DNA of 64,000 nt, taken from NCBI RefSeq assembly GCF_902506425.1, contig NZ_LR732469.1:248001-312000 (forward strand), written 5' to 3'. The notes beneath the pieces are model-generated. The model had not been told where the DNA came from. It saw only the letters and a program-made list of their open reading frames with translations, and made no database searches. A program made the translations under genes and the position numbers. Positions 19,706 through 28,043 of this stretch are shown piece after piece (position 1 is the first letter of the stretch; every line of letters begins with the position of its first letter). Source of the stretch: Novosphingobium sp. 9U (GTDB lineage Bacteria > Pseudomonadota > Alphaproteobacteria > Sphingomonadales > Sphingomonadaceae).

Positions 19706-20416
19706 TCACTTCGGCGCCCAGTGGATGTCCACCGGCAGTTCGGTGCTCGCCAGCACGCGGCCGATCGGGAAGGCCGAGGACTTGCCCTGCTTGATGGCGG
19801 TTTCGATCACCTTGCGCTTGTCCTGGCCCGTCACCGCGATCATCAGCGCTCGCGCCGTGGTGATCGCCGCAAGGCTGAGGGTAACGCGCGGCACCGGCGC
19901 GTCGGCCGGCAGCGGATCGGGCATGACGCCGAGCGCACGGCGCTCCTTCGGTCCGGACAGCGCTTCGTCGTAATCGGGCCCGGGAAAGATCGACGCCGTG
20001 TGCCCATCGCTGCCCACGCCCAGCAGGCACAAGTCTAGCGGCCAGTGCAGGTCCTGCATCAGCGCATCCGCAGAGCCCCCGGCCGCCTTGTAATCCGGCA
20101 GCGCGTTGGGAACGATCGGCATCACGCGCGCGCCCTTGGGCAGAAAGTGCTTGGCCAAGACCGTTACGTTGCTCAGCGGATCGCCGAGCGGCACGATGCG
20201 CTCGTCCCCCGGAATGATGGTGACGCGCTTCCAGTCGAGCTTGGCGGCCGCCAGCTTCTCGTAGATCGGCAACGGCGTCTCGCCGCCGGCTAGCGCGATT
20301 ACCGCGGCACCGCGGGCATCGAGCGCGCTTTCGATGATGAAGCCGATATCGCCCGCGACGGCCGACGCCATCTCGGCTGCGTCATCGTATTCCCACCATT
20401 CGACTTCCTCGCTCAC
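19706..20416 (-). CDS. pgl: 6-phosphogluconolactonase
   Basis: Hydrolyses 6-phosphogluconolactone in the Entner-Doudoroff/pentose phosphate route. 236-aa SugarP-isomerase-like fold with ALAGGETPLPIYEKLA, IIPGDERIVP and the signature LLGVGSDGHTASIFPG. I place the start at GTG 20416 (GGGAG seven bases upstream); the open frame extends to 20968 but the extra ~180 residues are antisense to the next gene and unlike any lactonase. It stands alone here, not in the zwf-pgl-edd-glk operon seen in many relatives. Confidence 0.92.
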   Translation of the reverse strand: MSEEVEWWEYDDAAEMASAVAGDIGFIIESALDARGAAVIALAGGETPLPIYEKLAAAKLDWKRVTIIPGDERIVPLGDPLSNVTVLAKHFLPKGARVMPIVPNALPDYKAAGGSADALMQDLHWPLDLCLLGVGSDGHTASIFPGPDYDEALSGPKERRALGVMPDPLPADAPVPRVTLSLAAITTARALMIAVTGQDKRKVIETAIKQGKSSAFPIGRVLASTELPVDIHWAPK

Positions 20417-20579
20417 GTGAGCTCCCTTCTGGTTCCCGGTTCCGGCAATGCCACGCTGGCGTGATCGGGTGATCCCTAGCCGAACCGCGCAGAGCCGCCA
20501 AACGCCGACTGTCGAGAGATGGGGAAAGCCTGGCTTGCTAGCAAGGCGATCAGCCTTGCCAAGCTGCACTGTGTACGTG

Positions 20580-21389
20580 CTACGCAGGTAAAGCTTGGGA
20601 CGGCAGCGGCGATCCGCTGTAGAGTGTCTGCGCCATCTGGAAGCAACTTCCTCCTGCGCGCTTGGCGCAGTACATCGCATCGTCGGCCCGGCGCAGCAGC
20701 ACGCCGACATTGCTTGCGTTTGCGTTCGAAGCGATCCCGACCGAGACCCCGATAGTGGCGCCGCCGCACTGTGGCATCGGTGCCGTAAGCTCTTGTACGA
20801 TGTTGCTGGCGAGCCGCTCCAGAGCGTCGCCAGATATGCCGGGCTGGATGACGCAGGCGAACTCGTCGCCGCCGAGACGGGCGGCAAGCATTCCGGGCCA
20901 ACGCTCGGACATGTGTCGCAACCTGTCGGCCACGCAGCGCAAGACGTCATCGCCTGTCTCGTGCCCATGCCGATCGTTCACGGCCTTGAAGCCATCGAGG
21001 TCGAGCATCAGCACGGTCATGTCGGCGGCCGCGCCGCAGCGAATGCTCCGCAGCCGCTCTGTGAGAGCCCGACGGTTCGGCAATCCGGTGAGCTCATCGA
21101 CATGGGCCGCGCGCACAGCACGCGTGCGCTGCAACTCCATCTCGCGGATGTAGCGCCTCACTTGCAGGTCGCGCACGATGAACAGGTAGAGAAAGGCAAG
21201 GCTGAGAACGAGCGCGATGATCATCACTTCGTCGAGCTGCATGTACTCGAACCGGCGCACCAGATGGCAGAACCGCTCGAATGCCTGGAAGCGCACGGCG
21301 GCGAGCGATGCTGCCAAGGCGCTGCCGAGGACGACCGCAGTTTCGACGTTCAGCGCCGCGAGCCGTGGAACGTGCGGGAACTCTGCCAT
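20580..21389 (-). CDS. Diguanylate cyclase with N-terminal membrane anchor
   Basis: 269 aa. An N-terminal segment with hydrophobic stretches (about 15-30 and 55-75, the latter clearly transmembrane) is followed by a coiled linker and a GGDEF domain (about 95-255: DELTGLPNRRAL, active site LGGDEF). The A-site is intact, so c-di-GMP synthesis is expected. I see no RxxD inhibitory site at the usual place five residues before the motif. GAGGAAG precedes the ATG. No recognisable sensor domain, so the input signal is unknown. Confidence 0.88.
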   Translation of the reverse strand: MAEFPHVPRLAALNVETAVVLGSALAASLAAVRFQAFERFCHLVRRFEYMQLDEVMIIALVLSLAFLYLFIVRDLQVRRYIREMELQRTRAVRAAHVDELTGLPNRRALTERLRSIRCGAAADMTVLMLDLDGFKAVNDRHGHETGDDVLRCVADRLRHMSERWPGMLAARLGGDEFACVIQPGISGDALERLASNIVQELTAPMPQCGGATIGVSVGIASNANASNVGVLLRRADDAMYCAKRAGGSCFQMAQTLYSGSPLPSQALPA

Positions 21390-21515
21390 TGCTCTTCCTC
21401 AATCCCCCGGCAGGATATGACATCAATGCGACTGTCCGGGCCGTTAAAGAGAGCGGCTAACGTGCGATTCACATTTCGGCTTCGCTAGGCAGACCAGGCG
21501 ATTACGCGCCGCCGA

Positions 21516-22301
21516 TCACGGCCGCAGCACCCAGCCGCCGTCGACGTGGATGGTCTGGCCGGTGATCCAGGCGCCGGCCGCCGAGCAGAGCAGTAACGCG
21601 GTGCCGACCAGTTCGTCCGGCTCCCCACGCGAGCGCAGCGCCACGGTCATGTCGAGGAACTTGATGAACGGAGAATCGTCCGGCACCAGCAGTTTGCCGG
21701 CGTCCGACATGACGTTGCCGGGAGCGATGGCGTTGACGGTGACGCCATCCTTGCCGAACTGCTTGGCGAGCGTCGTGGTCAGCCCGACCAAGGCCAGCTT
21801 GGTCACGCCGTAGAGGCCTTGTGCGGGAAAGGCTCCCCCCGAGGACTGGTTGATGATCCGCCCGCCACCGCGTGCGCGCATCGATGGCAGCACCGCGCGC
21901 GAACAGAGCAGCGCGCCGTTGACGTTGACGGCGAACGCGCGGTTCCATGCATCGAGGCTGATCGTCTCGCAATTGTCGTAGCTCACGTCCACCATCAGCG
22001 CCGCGTTGTTGATCAGGATGTCGACACCACCGAACGCGTCATCGGCCGCAGCCGCCATCGCCAGCGTGGATGCCTCGTCCGCGACATCGACTTGCGCGGA
22101 CACGGCCTTGCCGCCCGCCGCCACGATTTCGTCGGCAACGGCCTGGGCGCCCTCGCGATTGAGGTCGGCCACCACGATCGCAGCGCCGGCATTGGCGAGG
22201 CCCATGGCGTAAGCACGGCCGATCGAGTTGCCGCGCCCGCCCGCGCCGGTAACCACCGCAACTTTGCCCTCCAGGCGGAACTGGTCGAGGGTGAAGCTCA
22301 T
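21516..22301 (-). CDS. Short-chain dehydrogenase/reductase (SDR)
   Basis: 261-aa classical SDR: cofactor motif TGAGGRGNSIG, NNAA, catalytic Ser in INQSSGG, Tyr-x3-Lys in YGVTK, and C-terminal HVDGGWVLRP. NAD(P)-dependent oxidoreductase of unknown substrate. It is the last gene of a five-gene leftward operon; its start overlaps the stop of the beta-hydroxyacid dehydrogenase gene by four bases. Confidence 0.9.
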   Translation of the reverse strand: MSFTLDQFRLEGKVAVVTGAGGRGNSIGRAYAMGLANAGAAIVVADLNREGAQAVADEIVAAGGKAVSAQVDVADEASTLAMAAAADDAFGGVDILINNAALMVDVSYDNCETISLDAWNRAFAVNVNGALLCSRAVLPSMRARGGGRIINQSSGGAFPAQGLYGVTKLALVGLTTTLAKQFGKDGVTVNAIAPGNVMSDAGKLLVPDDSPFIKFLDMTVALRSRGEPDELVGTALLLCSAAGAWITGQTIHVDGGWVLRP

Positions 22302-23122
22302 GATGCGGACTCCTTGCTTGCGCCAACGGCGGCTGAGAGGAACGGTGCGGCCGCAACTCGCAGCGCCTCGGCTCCGGGATCGTCGGGCAGTGTCGTCTTG
22401 AGCAAGGCGACATCCTTCACCAGCAGCGGCGCTCCGTGCGAGAAGGCCTCAGGCGTCGGCAGGCGCGCATAGACCTCGAAGCCGAAGCTGCGTCCGCTGC
22501 TGACCTTGATCAGACCGAGCAGCGCCGCGCGGTCCAGCCCCAGCGCCTCGCCTGCCTGGGCGGCCGCGTGCGCCAGACCCATGTTGGCTGCCATCAACGC
22601 ATTGTTGACGATCTTGGCCCGCTGTCCCGCGCCCGCCTTGCCGAGCAGGACGATGGTGGCGCCGAAAGTTGCCAACACCGGCTTGGCCAAGGCGAAAGCC
22701 TCGGGCGCGCCGCCGCACATGACTGCCAGCGTGCCCGCCGCCGCTCCAGGGCCGCCACCGCTGACGGGCGCATCGAGGAAGGCGATGCCCTCCTCGGCGC
22801 ACCGCTGGGCAAGCGCCGCGCAGCTATCGGGAAGGATCGTCGAGTGGATGACGAGGCAGCTGCCCCGCTTCATGGCCGGGATCAGCTCGTCGCAGATCGC
22901 CGCGACGCCGGCATCGTCGACCACGCAGATGCCGACCACGTCGCACCGCTCGCCCAGTTCGGTGACGCTCCCGGCGGCTCGGGCGCCCTTGGCGACGAAC
23001 GGCTCCAGCGCCTCGGCACGGCGAGCCCAGACTACGAGTGGAAAGCCCGCGGCGACGATGCGCTCCGCCATGGGGCCGCCCTGGCTGCCGAGACCGATGA
23101 AACCGACGGTGACCATCGCCAT
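22298..23122 (-). CDS. NAD-binding beta-hydroxyacid dehydrogenase (3-hydroxyisobutyrate dehydrogenase family)
   Basis: 274-aa enzyme with N-terminal Rossmann motif GFIGLGSQGGPMAERI, substrate-loop DAPVSGGGPGAAAGTL and catalytic Lys in GAGQRAKIVNN, which define the family of 3-hydroxyisobutyrate, tartronate-semialdehyde and related dehydrogenases. I start at ATG 23122 which overlaps the previous stop (TGATG); ATG 23116 is an alternative. The substrate is probably a beta-hydroxyacid intermediate in the pathway of this operon. Confidence 0.88.
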   Translation of the reverse strand: MAMVTVGFIGLGSQGGPMAERIVAAGFPLVVWARRAEALEPFVAKGARAAGSVTELGERCDVVGICVVDDAGVAAICDELIPAMKRGSCLVIHSTILPDSCAALAQRCAEEGIAFLDAPVSGGGPGAAAGTLAVMCGGAPEAFALAKPVLATFGATIVLLGKAGAGQRAKIVNNALMAANMGLAHAAAQAGEALGLDRAALLGLIKVSSGRSFGFEVYARLPTPEAFSHGAPLLVKDVALLKTTLPDDPGAEALRVAAAPFLSAAVGASKESAS

Positions 23123-23883
23123 CAGCCCGCAGTGATGCCGGCGTCGATGGTGACGCACGAACCATGGAAGCCGCGCCCCGCGTCGGAGGCGAGCAGCGCG
23201 ATCATCTCGGCCACGTCCTCGACCTCCACGGTACCGCGAAAGCCGGTGTAGCGCTTCAGGAGATCGAAGTCGCAGCCTTCAGGCGGTCGGAAGTCCTTGG
23301 CGATGTTGGTGATCATGCCGCCCGGCGCCACTGCGTTGATGCGGATCGGCTTGCGCTGGTACTCCATCGCCATCGCCTTGGTCATGTTGACGATGCCTGC
23401 CTTGCTGGCGCAGTAGGCGGCGGCGTAAGCCTCACCGATGAACGCGGCGGACGAGGCGACGTTGACGATCGCGCCCTGGGCTTCGAGCAAATGCGGGATC
23501 GCTGCTTGCGAAAGCAGGAACGGCGCGGTCAGGTTCACCGCGATCGTGCGCGCCCACAGCGCCTCGGGCATCTCGTGAGAGTTGGCGAGGTAGATGACGC
23601 CCGCCACGTTGCACAGCGCATGGAGCCGGCCGAACGCATCGACAGCCGCGGTGATCGCCCCTGCGCACGCCGCAGGCTCGGACAAGTCCGCCACATGCAC
23701 CCTCGCCTCGCCGCCAGCAGCACCGAGCAGCCCGCGCGTTTCCTCCAGCCCTTCCGGGTTCAGGTCCACCAGGCACAGCTGCGCGCCCGCACCGGCAAGG
23801 CTGAGCGCAACCGCGCGGCCAAGTCCCGACGCAGCGCCGGTGACCACCGCCACTTTGCCGGTCATGTCGATCTTGATGCTCAT
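23122..23883 (-). CDS. Short-chain dehydrogenase/reductase (second SDR of the operon)
   Basis: 253 aa. Cofactor motif TGAASGLGRAVA, Asp at the end of beta-2 (CLVDLNPEG, suggesting NAD preference), NVAG, catalytic Ser in VASSAAF, Tyr-x3-Lys in YCASK and PG motif NAVAPGGM. I start at ATG 23883 (GGGAG upstream); the frame stays open to 24288 but that part is antisense-like. Overlaps the next gene by one base and follows the carboxymuconolactone-decarboxylase-like gene by 17 bases. Confidence 0.92.
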   Translation of the reverse strand: MSIKIDMTGKVAVVTGAASGLGRAVALSLAGAGAQLCLVDLNPEGLEETRGLLGAAGGEARVHVADLSEPAACAGAITAAVDAFGRLHALCNVAGVIYLANSHEMPEALWARTIAVNLTAPFLLSQAAIPHLLEAQGAIVNVASSAAFIGEAYAAAYCASKAGIVNMTKAMAMEYQRKPIRINAVAPGGMITNIAKDFRPPEGCDFDLLKRYTGFRGTVEVEDVAEMIALLASDAGRGFHGSCVTIDAGITAG

Positions 23884-23900
23884 GGTTTCGCTCCCTGCCC

Positions 23901-24692
23901 TCAGCCGTTCCAGGCCAGGCCCTTCTCGATCTTGGCCGCCTGCTCGAAGACGACGCCCTGCACCACCGATGCCCGCGGCCAGCTGGCATGGATTGCGTAC
24001 TGCAGGACGAATTCGTGCAGCTCGGCGGCCGTGCAGTTGCCGCTCGCCATAGCGGCGTGGAAGTGGCTGCCGATCGGGATCACCGCGGCCGAGTTCGCTA
24101 CGCCCACCAAAGTCAGGAATCGGCGCGAGCGCTGGTCCAGACCGGGGCGGCACCACATCTCGCCGAAGACGAAGTTCAGGATGCCGTCCTGCAGGAAGGG
24201 CGTTCCGTTGCCGACCGGCGGACCATCGAAGGTCATGACATCGGTGAACGCCGCAAAGCCCTGCTCCATCCGCACCTGCGGGTCCCAAGGGTCGGCGCGC
24301 ACGGGAGCGAGCGTCACCGGATCGAGGCCGAGGGCGTCCTGCACACGCGTGATTGCCGCGTCGAGGTCGCCGCCCTTGTCCCAGCCGCAGTACACCGCGA
24401 CATGCAGCGCCGCCTCGCGCAGCTCCGCCAGCGAGAGCTCGCCGGTGGTCAGCGCGCCGCGCACGTAATTGTCGATCGTCTCGGGTGCGCCGTTGTTGCT
24501 GGCCGACGCCGCCAGCGAGATCAGGAACCGCGCGCGCCGATCGAGCCCCGGCCGCGACCAGACTTCGGCATAGATGAAGTCACGCCAGGTCTCCTGCCAC
24601 AAGGTGGCGGGCTCCGCTGCCGTCCTGCCGGTCAGCTCGCTCTGGAGCGCTAGGCCACGCTGCGTCCGCTCACGCGGTTCGAGCAGGCTCAC
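23901..24692 (-). CDS. Tandem carboxymuconolactone decarboxylase-like (CMD) protein
   Basis: 263 aa made of two similar all-helical CMD domains (about 25-120 and 155-255), each with the RPGLDxRxRxxL helix (WSRPGLDRRARFL and WCRPGLDQRSRRF). The CxxC of peroxiredoxin-type AhpD members is absent. Double-domain CMD proteins of this kind accompany dehydrogenase operons and may act as hydrolases or decarboxylases of lactone-like intermediates; the exact reaction is not known to me. The start overlaps the ALDH stop by four bases. Confidence 0.85.
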   Translation of the reverse strand: MSLLEPRERTQRGLALQSELTGRTAAEPATLWQETWRDFIYAEVWSRPGLDRRARFLISLAASASNNGAPETIDNYVRGALTTGELSLAELREAALHVAVYCGWDKGGDLDAAITRVQDALGLDPVTLAPVRADPWDPQVRMEQGFAAFTDVMTFDGPPVGNGTPFLQDGILNFVFGEMWCRPGLDQRSRRFLTLVGVANSAAVIPIGSHFHAAMASGNCTAAELHEFVLQYAIHASWPRASVVQGVVFEQAAKIEKGLAWNG

Positions 24693-26176
24693 TGGCCAGC
24701 CTCCGAAGCGGCCATGCTCATCCAGATGTTCTTGGGCTGAAGGAACTCGTGCAGGCCCTCGACGCCGCCCAGCCGGCCGTGGCCGCTCTTCTTGAAGCCG
24801 CCGAACGGAGCATTGGGCTGCATCGCCTCGCCCGCGCCGTTGACGTGGATCATGCCCGCCTGCAGCTCGCGCGCCACATGGTGGCCGCGCCGCAGGTTCT
24901 GGGTGTGCACGTAGGCGCCCAGTCCATATTCGGTGTCGTTGGCCAGCGCGATCGCCTCGTCCTCGGTGTCGAAGGGCGTTGCCACCAGCACGGGCCCGAA
25001 GACCTCGTTCTGCGCGATTTCGCAGGCGTTCGGCACGTCGGCGAGGACGGTCACCGGCAGGAAGAAGCCGTCGGCATGATCGCCCTCCAGCCGCTTGCCG
25101 CCTGCAACGATGCGCCCACCGGCGCCGATCCCGCGGTCGACCATGCCCTGGATGCGGTCGAGCGCGGTCTGGCTGATCACCGGGCCGAGCACGGTCGATG
25201 CTTCGAACGGATCGCCGGCCTGCACGTGGTCGGCCATGGCGCCGATGATCTGCAGGTACTGATCGTAGACGCCGCGCTGCACCAGCAGCCGGGTCCCGTT
25301 GACGCAGCCCTGGCCGTTCGACGAAATCGCGCCGCTCAGGCCCTTCTTTGCGGCGGTCATCAGGTCCGCGTCGTTAAACACGATCACCGCCGACTTGCCG
25401 CCCAACTCCAACCCGACCGGCTTCAGCGAACGCGCCGCGCTGGTCAGGACCTTGGTGGCGGTCGCGCCCGAGCCGATGAACTCGATCTTGTCGATGCCGG
25501 GGTGCGCGACCATAGCCTCGCCGACGTCGGCAGCGCCGGTCACCAGGTTGGCGACGCCGTCCGGCACGCCTGCCTCGTGCAGCATCTCGACGAGCTTCAT
25601 CACGCTGTAGGGCGCCAGATCGGGCGACTTGAGGACGATGCAGTTGCCGGCCGCGAGCGCCGGCGCGATCACCATCGTCGCGGCGAACAGCGGACCATTC
25701 CAAGGCACGATCACGCCGACCACGCCGTAGGGTTCGAACGCCACGTAGTCGTGCGCCGGGCCGCCCCACATCGGGATCGTGCGGCCATGGATCTTGTCGC
25801 ACCAGCCGCCGAAGTACCGGAACTTCTGCGCCGCGTCGTAGCCCATGTAGGGCGCGACCATCGCCACCGAGCCGTTTTCGGAAACGAGGCTGGGCACGAA
25901 GTCCGATGATTTCGCCTCGAACAGCGCGGCGACCTTGAACATCAGGTCGCGGCGCTTGTCTCCAGGCATCGCCCGCCAGGCCGGGAAGGCTGCCCTGGCG
26001 GCGGCGACGGCGCGATCGACGTCGCCGGCGCTGGCCATCCCGATCTCACGCGTGACCTTGCCGGTCGCGGGGTAGATGTGCGGGATACGTTGGCCGGAGC
26101 CGCTTTCTTCGCGCTGTCCGCCGATAATGTTGGGGAAGCGCGGCAGCGCCTCCGCGTCCGGATCTCTGAAACCCAT
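24689..26176 (-). CDS. NAD(P)-dependent aldehyde dehydrogenase
   Basis: 495-aa ALDH superfamily enzyme: VPWNGPL, LKSPDLAPYS, cofactor site FIGSGATATKV, general-base Glu in LELGGKSA, catalytic Cys in GQGCVNGTRLLV, and NEVFGPVLV. I use ATG 26176 with GGGAG eight bases upstream; two GTGs just before it are possible. First gene of the five-gene operon, divergent from a GntR/FCD regulator. Substrate unknown. Confidence 0.92.
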   Translation of the reverse strand: MGFRDPDAEALPRFPNIIGGQREESGSGQRIPHIYPATGKVTREIGMASAGDVDRAVAAARAAFPAWRAMPGDKRRDLMFKVAALFEAKSSDFVPSLVSENGSVAMVAPYMGYDAAQKFRYFGGWCDKIHGRTIPMWGGPAHDYVAFEPYGVVGVIVPWNGPLFAATMVIAPALAAGNCIVLKSPDLAPYSVMKLVEMLHEAGVPDGVANLVTGAADVGEAMVAHPGIDKIEFIGSGATATKVLTSAARSLKPVGLELGGKSAVIVFNDADLMTAAKKGLSGAISSNGQGCVNGTRLLVQRGVYDQYLQIIGAMADHVQAGDPFEASTVLGPVISQTALDRIQGMVDRGIGAGGRIVAGGKRLEGDHADGFFLPVTVLADVPNACEIAQNEVFGPVLVATPFDTEDEAIALANDTEYGLGAYVHTQNLRRGHHVARELQAGMIHVNGAGEAMQPNAPFGGFKKSGHGRLGGVEGLHEFLQPKNIWMSMAASEAGQ

Positions 26177-26247
26177 GGCCACCACTCCCGCCGACGTTGC
26201 TGCGCTTCACCCGGCCGTTCTGCCGAGGTGCGCCGATTCTGGGGTTT

Positions 26248-26267
26248 GTATAAGACGCGTTTTATAC
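26248..26267. promoter_or_regulatory. 20-bp palindromic operator candidate centred on ACGCGT
   Basis: GTATAAGACGCGTTTTATAC is symmetric at 18 of 20 positions and lies between the divergent ALDH and GntR genes, 72 bases from the ALDH start. FadR-family GntR proteins bind such AT-flanked palindromes, so this is the likely operator of the adjacent regulator. Confidence 0.65.
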
Positions 26268-26311
26268 GGCTCGCAAGCGCTCCTTTTCCGCCGTGACGAT
26301 GTTGCATGGCG

Positions 26312-26331
26312 TATTTACACGCGTATATATG
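26312..26331. promoter_or_regulatory. Degenerate second copy of the ACGCGT palindrome
   Basis: TATTTACACGCGTATATATG shares the central ACGCGT and AT-rich flanks with the site at 26248-26267 but is only partly symmetric. It ends five bases before the GntR start codon, where binding would block the regulator's own translation start region, so it may be an autoregulatory site. Confidence 0.4.
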
Positions 26332-26335
26332 CCGA

Positions 26336-27046
26336 ATGATCGAAAGCGAGGCACGACCAGCTCCCGGCAAGCGACAGATTGTGCAGGCGACGGCCGAGCG
26401 GCTGCGGCATCGGATCTTCGCCTGCCCACCCAACCAGCAGATCGGCTCTCTGCCCGAGCTTGCCCGCGAGTGCGGAGTCGGCATCGTCACCATCCAGCAG
26501 GCCGCGCGCATTCTGGAGCATGAAGGCGTGCTGGAGGTGCGGCGTGGGCCTGGAGGCGGTTATTACGGTCGCCGACCGAACCTGGGCGATCTGGAGCGCA
26601 TCCTGAGCGCTTATTGTCAGAGCGAACCCACCTCCTGGCGGGAAGTGCTCGACATTACGTCGCTGCTGTTCAACCGGCTGTGCGCGGCCGCCGCACGCTG
26701 TGACGATCCGGGGCTGCACGCCGAATTGCGACAACTGGCGGCCCAGATCGGGGCATGCACCGACGGAGCGCTGCTCGGCGACTTTGAGACGCGGCTCCAG
26801 GAATTGCTGTTCCGCATGGTGCGCCGCCCCTTGTTCGAGCTGTTGACGCATGTGGCGCTGGGCACCGCGCAGAGTGCGAAGACCGGCGAGGCGATGCGCG
26901 ATCTCTTCGGTCTCGAGCAGTGGAAGGAAAGCCGCGCGGGCATCATCGCCGCGATCCTCGCCAAAGATCCCGCCCTCGCGCACTTTCAGGCCGATCGCTT
27001 GAACCGTCAGGCGCTGGTCAAGCTCTGTGGCCTTGAAGATTACTGA
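26336..27046 (+). CDS. GntR-family regulator, FadR (FCD) subfamily
   Basis: 236 aa: N-terminal winged helix (about 15-85, GSLPELARECGVGIVTIQQ, then a Gly-rich wing RRGPGGGYYG) and an all-helical FCD-like C-terminal domain (about 100-230). I start at ATG 26336; the longer frame from 26306 runs through the candidate operator. It faces the five-gene dehydrogenase operon and is followed after 100 bases by the lactonase-kinase-aldolase genes, so it could control either or both. Confidence 0.88.
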   Translation: MIESEARPAPGKRQIVQATAERLRHRIFACPPNQQIGSLPELARECGVGIVTIQQAARILEHEGVLEVRRGPGGGYYGRRPNLGDLERILSAYCQSEPTSWREVLDITSLLFNRLCAAAARCDDPGLHAELRQLAAQIGACTDGALLGDFETRLQELLFRMVRRPLFELLTHVALGTAQSAKTGEAMRDLFGLEQWKESRAGIIAAILAKDPALAHFQADRLNRQALVKLCGLEDY

Positions 27047-27146
27047 GGCTTCATAATCTCGTAAGCGGCGACGGCGCCACGGCCGCTTGATCCGGGAACG
27101 AAGGCGATCTACTCCTACAAAAGAGCCGCCGCGGAGAGGACCGAAC

Positions 27147-28043
27147 TTGGCTGAAGCTATCGCCCAAGCGGAACCGTCCGCGACGCCCACCCCCGAACTG
27201 GTCTGGCAACTGGACGCACTCCTCGGCGAAGGGCCGGCGTGGATGCCCGACGAGGGGGCGCTCTGGTTCGTCGACATCAAAGGCGGCAAGCTCCACCGCT
27301 TCCACCCGCAAACCGGCACGCGCGAGACGATCGAGACAGGCGGCCAGCCCAGCTTCGTCGTCGGCTGCGAAGATGGCGGGCTGATCGTCGGCTCCGACAG
27401 CTGCATTCATCGCGTCGAGGCAGGCCGCCTTGGCGCCGTTCTCGCACCGATCCCGCAGCCCGCGCACAATCGCACCAATGACGCGACGGTGGACGCGAGC
27501 GGGCGCTTGTGGGTAGCGACGATGGATGACCATGAGGAGCGAGAGACCGGATCGCTGTGGTGCCTGGAAGCGGGCACGCTACGCCATGCGGGAACCAGCG
27601 CCGTAGTCACCAACGGACCGGCGGTGACGGCGGACGGATGCACGCTCTACCGCGTGAACTCTGGCGAGCGGCGCATAACCCGCCATGCGATGAGCGACAG
27701 CGGCGAACTGGATGCCGGCGAGCTGTTCGTGCAGCTGAAGCCCAGCGAAGGTCACCCGGACGGCATCGTGCTCGACAGCGAGAACTGCATCTGGGTCGGG
27801 CTGTGGGACGGCTGGGGCGTGCGCCGCTATGCGCCGGACGGTACGCTGCTGCTGCACGTCCCCCTGCCCTCCGCGCGCGTGACCAAGGTCGCGTTCGGCG
27901 GCCCCGACCTGAAGACGGTCTACGTTACCACCGCCCGGATCGGACTGGACGAGGAGGCGCTTGCGCGTCAGCCGCTCGCCGGTGGCCTCTTCGCCTTCGC
28001 CGCGCCCGCGCCTGGACTGCCCCTGCCCAAAGTCCGCCTGTGA
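27147..28043 (+). CDS. SMP-30/gluconolactonase-family sugar lactonase
   Basis: 298-aa six-bladed beta-propeller that probably opens an aldonolactone in a sugar acid pathway. Metal ligands expected of the family are seen: Glu in LLGEGPAWMP, Asn in HNRTNDATVD, Asn in VTNGPAVTADG and Asp in SEGHPDGIVLD. The start is TTG 27147 with GGAGAGG seven bases upstream; the frame is open back to 27087 but without support. The stop overlaps the GTG of the kinase gene (GTGA). Confidence 0.9.
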   Translation: MAEAIAQAEPSATPTPELVWQLDALLGEGPAWMPDEGALWFVDIKGGKLHRFHPQTGTRETIETGGQPSFVVGCEDGGLIVGSDSCIHRVEAGRLGAVLAPIPQPAHNRTNDATVDASGRLWVATMDDHEERETGSLWCLEAGTLRHAGTSAVVTNGPAVTADGCTLYRVNSGERRITRHAMSDSGELDAGELFVQLKPSEGHPDGIVLDSENCIWVGLWDGWGVRRYAPDGTLLLHVPLPSARVTKVAFGGPDLKTVYVTTARIGLDEEALARQPLAGGLFAFAAPAPGLPLPKVRL

